Below, one piece after another: positions 23,336-34,100 of a stretch of DNA of 64,000 bases; position 1 is the first letter of the stretch, and every line of letters starts with the position of its first letter. The stretch comes from Liquidambar formosana (Eukaryota > Streptophyta > Magnoliopsida > Saxifragales > Altingiaceae), in NCBI GenBank assembly GCA_039720395.1, contig CM077826.1:34432687-34496686 (forward strand), read 5' to 3'. The notes under the pieces are model-generated. The model saw only the letters and a program-made list of their open reading frames with translations, ran no database searches and was not told where the DNA came from. The translations under genes and the position numbers were made by a program.

Positions 23336-23837
23336 TTCTGAGAAGCATCAAATTTTATTTTATTTTTCATTTAATACTAGATTAGAGGTGGGTAGCACAC
23401 GCGTGTGCAAGCACAACATCCTAATTATTCTATTCTAATAATATAAGAGATATGTGGGTTTGTGAGTTTGAAGTTTAAAACTTTTCTCAAGATACAGAGT
23501 AATATATTGATTAGTTATTAACAGTTGTGGTATGTTAATTATGATAAAATCCTTTACTTTATGGTTTTTCCAATCAAGAGAGACAATGGAGAGACCAGAC
23601 CAAAATTTCCCTTTTTGTAATGAAATAGATATTGATTGTTGTTCCAAAAAATTATAGGGGTAATTTGGCTACAAGAAAAACAAACACACCAAGAAGAACG
23701 AACATAAATTAGACTCAATTTTTTAATCAGGTTTAACCATACATTGAAAGGTGATCTTATAAGAGTTTATAAGATTCCACCTCTCCTTCAAGAGGTAGGT
23801 CCTTTGGAGGTTGAGTGTGGATTAACTTTAGAGAGCG

Positions 23838-24204
23838 TTTATTGCAGCTCCTCAAAGTTATTTGCACACCCCATTTATTCTAATTTTTAAGATTTATGAA
23901 CAATATAAAAAACAATTATGAAAACTAGTTGCGTAATCCATTAGGAAACATTAATTTGAATAATTTTGTAAAAGAAAATTTTTTCCAAAATCTGTTATTT
24001 AAGTGAATTTTTTGGTTGTTTAAAGTTTTTGTTTCATTTTTAGCAAAAAATCACACTTAAATGATAAATTTTGGAAAAACTTTATTTTGCAAAATTTTCA
24101 AAACGATGTTTTCTAGTGTAATGCATGGCTAGTTTTTGTAAAATTTTTATATATTTTTCATGAAATATTAAAAAATTAAAATAAGTGGGATGTGCAAACA
24201 ATAG
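23838..24204. mobile_element. Foldback MITE, copy 2 (diverged)
   Basis: Diverged relative of the 1162-1573 element, with arms TTAGGAAACATTAATTTGAA and ACGATGTTTTCTAGTGTAA around a centre near 24020. The outer ends TTGCACACCCC and GGATGTGCAAACAATAG are also mirrored. It has more substitutions than copy 1, suggesting an older insertion. Confidence 0.7.
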
Positions 24205-25025
24205 GGATGGACATAAAACCAAAAAATTGGACCGAATCGGACATTTTCGGCCGGTTTTCTTCCACTAACTTGGTCGGTTCAGTTTTATATTTAAGAATTT
24301 TTGTGTTTTTGGTTCGGTCCACAGTTTACTTACTTTTATTACCGAAACCAACCAAACTGAACCAATATTTTGTATAAATCTAGTTCTCTACTTTTATGTT
24401 TGGATTCAAACATAAAAAAGTGAGGGAGATGCACGGTTTTCAAAAAAAAAAAAAGGGGAAAGAAAGGAGAGGTTATAGAGGAAATTAAAAGCAAGTAGGG
24501 CCTAACGTCTATCAAAGCAAACTCTGCTTTTCCATCCCCACCCATCTTCTTCCTTTCCACCAAAAACCATAACCAAAATGTTGTTTCTCTTGGCAATGGA
24601 TGCTGGCCAGCTCTTGACAGATGAAGACGACGATGATGCGATCTTCAATGCTCACGCTCTTAACACCGTCTTTGACTGCTATGATAAACGACGGTAATAG
24701 CTTCCACAACACCGTTCAGGTACCTATTTCTTGATCTTCTATATATATATAATATTATATGTATGGATTCATGAATGTATATTTGTAGGGAAGATCTAAT
24801 TTATAGGGTTTTTTTTTGTTCATTAAAGGAGAATAATTGCTTTAGATTTCAATCCCCGAACCGAAAAAACCGATGGAACCGCACCGATTTATATTCGATC
24901 GGTGTGGTGTGATTTTCATTGTATGTCGATCGGCTTCGGTTGACAAATTGGCAAAACCGACACCTTCAGTTCGGTGGCTACTACCCCCCAAAATACCAGT
25001 TGAACCGAACAGTGTCCAACGCTAG
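24205..25025. repeat. GGTTCGGT-rich repeat interrupted by gene-like sequence
   Basis: Both flanks (24205-24370 and 24850-25025) are rich in ACCGAA/TTCGGT motifs and are roughly mirror-related, as in some non-autonomous DNA elements. The middle (24400-24830) has different composition. It holds a short frame starting at 24578 in a clean context, with 39 codons rich in Asp/Glu ending at TAA 24695-24697, then a possible splice donor TTCAG|GTACCT near 24719. This may be a captured first exon, but no family was recognised. Confidence 0.4.
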
Positions 25026-25075
25026 CAAATGACATTGAGGGGTTGCAATAATTACTCCTTTAATGTTACAGCCAG

Positions 25076-25150
25076 CCTATTGCCACCACATAAAGTACTT
25101 TAAGCCCCTATTTAATTTACATTTTTTAAGGTTTTATAAAAAAAATATAA

Positions 25151-25184
<34 letters not shown>

Positions 25185-25490
25185 TTACAGAAATTAGTCA
25201 CGTAATCCATTAGAAAACATCATTCCGAACAACTTTGAATAAAAAAGTTTTTCCAAAATCTATGGTTTAAGTGGAGTTTTTGGACATTTTTCTTCAAACA
25301 TTTTGTAAAAAATGAAACATAAATTGTAAATGGCTAAAAAGTCAACTTAAATAATAGATTTTTAAAAAAAAATTATTCTACAAAGTTGTTCAGAATAATG
25401 TATTTTAGTTGACACCACAACTAGTTTTCAAATCTTAAAAAGTGTAAATTAAATGAGGGATTTAGAATACTTTATATGATGACAATAATC
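25076..25490. mobile_element. Foldback MITE, copy 3
   Basis: It opens GCCTATTGCCACCACATAAAG and ends near TATATGATGACAATAATC. The arms match copy 1 (AAAACATCATTCCGAACAAC against GTTGTTCAGAATAATG). A (TTA)n tract at 25155-25184 has expanded inside the left arm. It lies 0.87 kb from copy 2. Confidence 0.75.
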
Positions 25491-25607
25491 TTCCTCTTAA
25501 CTTTATGGGCTCTTGGACTCCTTTAGTTGGGTCTACGCTCTTTGAGCTTCTTCATTGTGTGTGTGGTGGGTGTGTTATTTATATATGTTAACCCCAACCC
25601 GCCCGCA

Positions 25608-25624
25608 CCCCCCCCCCCCCCCCC

Positions 25625-25659
<35 letters not shown>
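25608..25659 (+). repeat. C18-A34 homopolymer junction
   Basis: About 18 C (25608-25625) directly followed by about 34 A (25626-25659). Length is probably uncertain in the assembly. It has no coding meaning although long Pro/Lys frames cross it. Confidence 0.85.
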
Positions 25660-25661
<2 letters not shown>

Positions 25662-26254
25662 ACATATATTGGAAGGGTTTATTCGGAAATCAGGATCCCC
25701 CCTCTTTCATAAAAAGCTATCTGGTTTTTCAAAATATCAACTCAATGGTTTGAAAAGTGTGTTCAAGGTTGAACAGTTTTACATGATGGAATTGACTGCG
25801 GTGAGATGTTTACTCCCGTGACAAAGATTGTGCGTGTGCTCATCTCTCGAGCAACAAGTCTTGACGTCTATGGCAGATTGTTTAGATACTGATGGAATAG
25901 AAACCAGACTCGTCTTTTTAACAAGTTGAATTTTTGCACTTCCAAATGGCTCCCAACCAACCCCTATATATATATATATATAAGAACGAACACCAATATT
26001 GTGAAATGATAAAACTACTAATGCATTCACTTGACTATGACAGAAATGCAATCACCCATGTATGTCAGATCCAGCCATTAACACAGAGGGACTGACTTCT
26101 ATCTAAATAAATTAATTAACAAAGTTGCCTGCAGCATCAGCTCAGCCACAATCTTTGTTTATAATAGAACCACCTAATTTACTAAGAGCATATGCATCAA
26201 GGAAGGTTTTATTTCGAATTTATGTCAACCTTCACCCCCCCCCCCCCCTCTCTC

Positions 26255-26294
<40 letters not shown>

Positions 26295-27269
26295 ATCAAA
26301 TCTAGGGTGTACTCCATTCCATTGAAGGGTAAAATCCTCAATAGAGCTGAATGATGTAAAAATAAAAATCCTCAATAGAGCTGAATGATGTAAAAATAGT
26401 CCCAAATAGTTAAGATTAAAGCTTTATTTCTATATTGAGAATCATTCTTGTTTATCGGAGCACATAATGTCCACTCCACAATGATCAAAGTTACCACTAA
26501 GTTAAAAGAACTGTGGTAAGTTCTGTTATGTAAAGCAATAACTACAATTCAAACTCTAATGATAAGCTTAAGGATTTCTTTATAAGTCTGGCAGTGCTCA
26601 ACAACCAAGAGAAGCATTAAAGTCGCTAAAATTGCGTCTCATTTTTAGTCAAGGTTCCGATTGCTATGCGGACGCCATCATCCCTCTTCTCATAAGCCTT
26701 CCAATAGGAGGACGCATGTCTTGATATTCATGCAACAACCCCAATATAGGCAGAGAGCTCATCAAGACAATCTTGAAAGATCCTTCACACTAGCTTTTCT
26801 TTATAGCCATTTAAACATGACCACCTAAATAGAGTACTATAGATTACTTTATGGTCATTACAATCATCCCTCATCCCTAATTCCTCTGGAAATGTTTCAT
26901 GATTGGGATATGCATTTAGCAAGCATGCTTAACCTCTCTTCATCTAGCAAGGGAAGGACATGAAAATAGCTCAAAAACGCACAAGGAATCCATCTCTAAC
27001 AATTTTTAGCATTGAGGAAAGGAAGTTGATGGTCCTAAAGCCTATTCAGGTAGGGAGGATATTTTTTGGCCCCCCCCCCCCCCCCCCCAATCACCATATT
27101 TCAAATCTTACCAAAAAAAAAAAAAAAAAATGAAATTTCCTGCCCCAAAAAGGCTCAAGGAATCCGTATTAACATTTATTCAGCAGACTCCTTTCACAAA
27201 TCTTAATAAGACCACCTGTCAACCCTCCAGCCTTTTTTTTTTTACTTTGTTAAACAAAAAAAAAAAAAG

Positions 27270-27306
<37 letters not shown>

Positions 27307-27865
27307 CACGCGCATGCACAAGCATCTCAATATCAAAAGAGCCTGTCACAAGAATCTGAATATCGAAAGAGGTTGACAGCATTATTGTACTCTATACTCA
27401 ATCAAAACCTCTACTTGAAAATTGTTCGACGATATCCCCTTATCACCTTAAGCTGCCGACATCCAGCTGATGTCTTTAAACAAGTGAAACCCTTTTTTTT
27501 TTTTTTTTTTTTTTTTTTTACCTATTATTATTTATTTGGCGGCATGGAAGACTCCAAAGATTTCTACAGGGCAATGTAAAACATTCTTGTGCCAATCCCA
27601 GATTACTTTATCTAAATGAAAACAACCAATGAAAAATTACTACATGTTCAAACCGAAATTCCGAGTTAGAATGGGTGAAACCTACACGGATGTGACTTTA
27701 TATCCAAGAATGAGTGAACTTCCCCTGGCACAAATGGGGCTTAGAACAAATTGGATCTTCATGGACTGCCCGGGCTTTGTTCCCCAAAACTGTTCCAAGC
27801 AGTTCCTCAGAAGTTTATTCTATGCAAGCACAGCAGAACCACCAAGAATGCTGTCAGCCAACAGG
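25660..27865. other. Region beyond the CID gene stop: 3' UTR and spacer
   Basis: Immediately below 27866 lies the CID 3' UTR on the minus strand, with an AATAAA at 27819-27814, 47 nt past the stop. Further left there are C19 (27070-27088), G34 (27272-27305) and T23 homopolymers, a (CT)n tract at 26247-26291, and a roughly 37-bp tandem duplication at 26336-26397. No gene is recognised. Short frames here read through homopolymers. Confidence 0.5.
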
Positions 27866-29372
27866 CTAATAATCTCTTCCTTTGTATTGCATTTCCTGTC
27901 AAAATAACAAACCCAACCACATGAGTCGCTTAAAGTTGGTAATCTGGCGATTATCAAATGGAGTAGGTTAGGTGACTTAATAGGAGAGTCAGCCAATTTG
28001 TTAAGGTAAGAGTTGATTTGGGATTCTTATTAGCAACCTCCAACAAAGCCAGCAAAAATTATCAACTATCCTTTAGCAAGACGATATAAATTCTTGAACA
28101 ACCAAACCTAGGGGAAAAAAAAAAAAAAAAAAAAAAAAAAGATCTAATTCTTACTGGGGGGTAGCCTGGCATGTACAGGACTTGCCTAGGGTGGTGGCCG
28201 AGAATCATCTGCTGCCCATACTGCAATAATTACAAGTGAAAATAATTAATTTTTAAAATATTACAGTTAATTTTTGAAACAACACTTAACAGAAGATTTC
28301 CTAGGTGCCCTCCAATAGCAGCAAAATACATGTAAGCAATGGCATACCTGATGTCCATTTGGATGAAAATATGTCTGTGGTGATTGCATTGGTGCAGCCT
28401 GTGTATTGAATATAACAGGCTGGTGCCCAGCAAAAGAGGGGCCAATCTGCTGATGCCATAAAATTTTACTGTCAACTGTAAACTTCACATAATTGAATGA
28501 AAGAAAAGATAAATAACAGTGTGGGGAGTGGGGTTAGTGCTCAAGGATGCCACTGCAGTATTAATGACATAACATTACTCTATCACATACTTGTATCACA
28601 AGCCTAAATCAATCAGGAAGTTCAAAACAAAAGAAAGATATCATTGCGTGATATGCAAAGTTCTCCACTAACAATATACTGATACAAAAATTTAAAAACA
28701 GTAAGAAAGGGCAATTTGTTCCACTAACAATATAGTAATACAAAAATGAAAACAGTAAGGATAAGCCATTTGATCTACAAGCTCAATTTCTAACAGTTAT
28801 AAGAGTCTGCTAGAAAAATGAGAGAAACAGCTTCAGCATAATAAGGATCACCATGATAGCAAACAATAAGGGAAAATTGGCAATAACCCCATTTGGAAGA
28901 ATAGTTTTAGTAATAACCCCATCAAAAGATTCCTCAACCCTGTAACCCCACCTTTGAGTATTCTTATTAACATTAACACCATTCTTTTTTTTGAAAAAAA
29001 TCCTAATTTACCCTTATTGGCTTGTAGGGACACTCTCTTTTTGGTTATTAAGAGCACCTTATGTAACTAGCTTATTTTTTTATTTTCTAATTTTTAAAAG
29101 CCTATAACTTACTAGATACAAATCCGTTTTTGATAAAACTTGTACTTTTGGAATCCACTCGTTGTTATGATTAGGTAATTCTAGAAAAAAAAAAAAATTA
29201 TATTACTGTTTTGCTCTCAAAACAGTACCCAAATTATGCTGTTAAATAGTAACATGTTACTATTTTATTATTGTTAAATAATAACTTATTATTGTTCTCT
29301 ACATAAAAATGATTTTTTATTTTATTTTTGGGTACAGAGAGGTTGTATTGACATGTTACTCTTATCTACAAC

Positions 29373-29416
<44 letters not shown>

Positions 29417-30314
29417 GTTGGAGAGGTTGCAAACGTGGACCGTGGTTCTTATCAAAGGTTTCGAAGTTGGGACAAAGGTTGGAGATGGTGAAAATTAGGT
29501 TTACTCATTGAGTAGAGTGATTGTGGATAGAACTCAAAAAGATGATCTATTGGTTGGCAGAAATGAAAACACCATTCGTATGAGGTTGATAAATTTGTTG
29601 GAGCTATTGTCAAAAAACCTCTTATAACATGGGGCTATGGCCAAAAATCCCAAACAATAATGAGTATTGTCAACGTAAGACAAGTAATCAAGAGCTTAAT
29701 GTGTCATCATCTATGGTTAGATAATGACAAATAAAAACCCAACACAAAAAAACCTCAGTGAAAATAATAAGATATATTTCCTGGTGGAAGATAGAAGTGG
29801 CATCCATAAATAATAACTGCCTTCGACGGCATTTCCAGGTGAGGGGCCAGTATGTAATATAGACAAGATTTCAATTATGCACCAGCCTTGTCTAACTTAT
29901 CAAACTGCCCCATCCAACACCTTTGCTAGCACTCTTTATACTCCAAACTTTGAACTAAGGAAACAGGGTAAAAAGTGAATAATTATAAGTTATAGCCAGG
30001 TACTTACACCAATGCCCACATGCATGCCATGCATATGTGGGACAGGGGACACGTTAGTTGGATAATAGAAGGAACCATCAGACACCGGGGACAAAGGTCT
30101 TACAGGTGCTTGAGATGGGATGAAACTCTTCGCATTGGGATTGAGTTTAAATTCCTGATAACATTTAACAAGAGTGGAAAACAAAGAAAACATAATGTAT
30201 TAGCCATCTATCAGAACCCACTAACTTATCAAGAGATCATATTAAAAGAATGAAAACATAATGCCTATATTTTTGGTTAACTAATATTTGTGTCCGGTAA
30301 AATTAAACATCTCA

Positions 30315-30348
<34 letters not shown>

Positions 30349-30511
30349 TTACTTATATACACTCCTTCTATTACCAGGTCCTTCCATATATAGAGATATG
30401 CAAAATTACATCAGGTGCACCTCATAATAGGAGGACCGTATATATATTATTTATTTATATATATATATATATATAGATATATATAAATATAGATATATAT
30501 ATATATATCTA

Positions 30512-30542
<31 letters not shown>

Positions 30543-31111
30543 CTATATATATATATATATATATATGAAAGGTAATCAATCCTACCTTAGCATGGGGATT
30601 CAGTGTAAATTTTTCTGAAGATAAAGAACCCACTGATGAGCTTGGTGATAGCCCAGGACCACTAGAAGCTGAGGCAGCACCCAAACAATCTGAAGTGGAT
30701 GATGTAGAACTACCAGGTCGTCCACGGGAGTTTAAAGATTGTGTTTCACCTTGTGTTTTGCCAGATACTGCAGCCTCCGGCAGTTCAATAGGAGAACTCA
30801 TCTTTTCCTGACCCTTTGAAACACGAGAGGGAGCATATGCAGTGGCATTAGGGGATAGTCCCACCTTATCAGAGCCATCTTTCTTCGTATTCAGTGATGA
30901 TGGTGAATCTACATCAATTGTATAATTGCCACATAGTCAACAAAATAAGATCAAAACATCAGGAGTAATGATCATCTAAAGATCTCATAAAGACACACAA
31001 ATCACTTTGAAGAGGACAACCTAGCTAGACATCACTACAAGGAAGGAAAACCTCTAAACAGGACAACACAAAGGCCTGTTTCAAAACACACCCAGCCACC
31101 CCCCCAAAAAG

Positions 31112-31143
<32 letters not shown>

Positions 31144-34100
31144 CAAAATTTAGGAAAAAAATACTAATCAATTCAACACCAAATGTAGTGATGGGGAGCG
31201 TCTTCCGCACAAACTTTTAGAGGGATCAAGAAGTTTAGTATTAATTAATTCATGCTAACACCTGCAATTGTTAGAAGGAAACTCAGATAATAAAACAGCT
31301 AAATGATTTAATCAAATCTTGAGATAAGTCTAATCATATACACGAAATTAACACAAATCTGTACCTTCTCATAATACTAAAATTAGCCCTCCTAGGAATT
31401 TGTCCTCAAGGTCCCAAATTACCTGTTACATGCATTATGTTTGGGATCCTCAAATAAGAACAATGAGAGAACCACCATTCCATAGGCCCTAAGTAACACC
31501 TAGATGAGGGGCCCCAAACATCTAAGCACCTAGGCGCTGCTCGAGTGAAAATCTACAGCCTCTTTTCTAATCTCAATGTTATATTTGTTAACAATTTACT
31601 TTCCTTAAAGGATAAAGACGAGCAAAAGAAACTTAGAAACCTACATTGAACAAATTCAGTACACATGAAAATTTTAAGTCATAAATAAACAGCTAAAAGT
31701 TAAGATATACGAAATAAAGAGCAACGGACCCAATCATCATTAGAGTAAATTCTCCTGTTGCCAAAATCAGCTTCCATAATCAGTAGTCAATGAACGTTAA
31801 ATATTAAATTAACATTTACAACCCAAGTAACTATCAGAGTTTTGATTATTTCAAACTCTAATCAATTTATAAAAATATTCGAACATCAAAAGATACTCTA
31901 ACCACTCTCGCAAGCCAAGATATTAACCTAAGGAGAGGAAAGAATAAGATGCACGAGATTAGAGATCAGAAACCTTGGAAATAAATGACATCTATACAAG
32001 AATGGTGTCCGTTCCCTACCATAAGTAGTAATTTTAAGGTGCAACGTGCAGGGGAGTTTTACAAACGTAGATACACAATTCTGTACAGACAACACCCCAA
32101 ATCATTCAAAGTAGATGCTACAATTGGTCATAGAATACAAAGGAAACTGCTAGGTATAAATGCTCTGTGCTCACCTAGTTTGCAGCCACAGAAGCATTAA
32201 GCAGGGATTGGGGCTGGGTCAGGGGAGGAGAAGCAGGGGAACATACAAGAGTCAAAGGTTTGGGGCATGTAGGAAGCACTTGTGGAATATATATATATAT
32301 ATACTAGTTGGTGCACACGTGTGTTGCATGTGCACTATTTGTACTTATATCGCAGTAAACTATATTTAATCAAACGCAAAAATCTATAACAATACAATAT
32401 AGGAGTAAAGCATTAAAAATATAAAGATGGGGAGGGGAACCAACCTCTTGAAACCTTGAAACATGATTATTGCTATAATGAGATATAACTATATATCATT
32501 ACCAGTGATATTGGTGTAACTACACCATATAATGAAATCCTAATATCAATCTATATGATCAATTGATTAATTCAATTTATATATTGTTGGTAAACAAACG
32601 TTAATAATCTTAACTTGATATTTATTTGCAAAATAGAATTATTTCTCACATTAAACAGCTACCACCAACATATAATATATATATATATTCCTTGGGTACT
32701 AGGCGTCTAGGCATGGTATAAGGAAAAGGAACAAATTTAATTAAATAAAATAATTCTCATAACATTTAATTTATTTTTTTAAAGGAGAAAAAGGAAGAAA
32801 GCAATCCCATATGTACGCAAAATAGCAAAGTCTAAAATACTATCCAACCAACCCAAAGAAAAAAAAAACCTATCGAACAGCAATAGCATTAAATTAATAT
32901 CACATTGAAAGAAATCAAGTTTAAGGAGCACTTTAAATCTTTAATTGAATAGAAAGAAAAAGGAAATAAGAAAATAGCACGATTTAAAAGTCTAATTCTA
33001 ATGTCGTAGGCCAAATCTCTTATCAACGAAACTGATATTGTTGTTAACACACAAATATGTTTCAATAAGAACAAGAAACATTAAGAATCCATTCCATTAA
33101 CATCAATATTAAATATTGAACAGAGGTAAGAATCTCTTACCCAGGCAACAAGGTTTTGCTCCCTATAGCTTTTGGAAAATTAGTCTATCCAGCAGTAGGA
33201 TTCGAGCCAGAATGTAACTTCCATGGGTCATCTAAAGGGGATAAGAAAGGGTTTCACACCTTTTGGAGTTAGAATCTAACTCAAACACTCAAACATACAT
33301 AGCCTCACTTCAATTCAATAGTTTCCCTTGGTTTGTTAATTAGTTGATTACCATATGATGGTGGATGTCCACCAAGGCTATAAATGTATTTAAAAATTTA
33401 TATGAGGGTAAATTTGTGAATAAAATTTTTTTCAATTTTAGAGACTTTTAATAGTAGTATAGATATAGGATGGCGGTCAGGTAGGGATGTGCTGATATAA
33501 GTTCAGCACCTGCATTAGAATTTGTACCTCATGCATTGATGGGTTACAAGGTACAATTGGGCCAACGCACGAGAAACAACCCCCAATGCATAATACTGAT
33601 ATAACTTATATCAACATGTCCCTACCAAATTGGGACTGTATATATATATATTGTGTTGGATTAAAGGTTGTTTGTCTCCCACAAATTTTCAGTTATCTTG
33701 AATAGTAAGCCTAGAAAGGTCTTTAAAGCAACTAGGGGTTGAGGCAAGGAGACCCATTATCTCCTTTTCTTTTCACTCTAGTAGTGGATTCTCAATAGAC
33801 TTATACGAGGGTTTTGTTATAGGTAGAGATAGGGTGTCCATTTCTCATTAGCAGTTTGCTGATGATACTTTGTTCTTCGCCTCAGGGATGAGCAGAATCT
33901 TTTGATCCTGGGACATATTTTTGCAGGTTTTCGAGTTAGTGTCTGGGTTGAAGGTGAATATGAGAAAAAGCTCATTAGTGGGCTTTGAATGGTTCTAGAT
34001 AAAAAGAGGAGAGGCTAGCTGGGGTCTCAGGTTGTTCTCTTGATTGTTTGCCTATGAAATATCTTGGCTTACGTTTAGGGGGTGATCCGAGATTGGATTC

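Noticed and set aside
25527..25821. Proline/lysine-rich ORFs
   Set aside because: They cross the C18-A34 homopolymer and have no other support.
27130..27579. 149-codon plus-strand ORF with a poly-Gly stretch
   Set aside because: Produced by reading through G34 and T-runs. The region is downstream or antisense of the CID 3' UTR.
30451..30864. Single 137-codon minus-strand ORF
   Set aside because: Only the 30586-30864 part is real CID exon. The Ile/Tyr-rich tail is translation of the intronic (TA)n tract beyond the splice donor.
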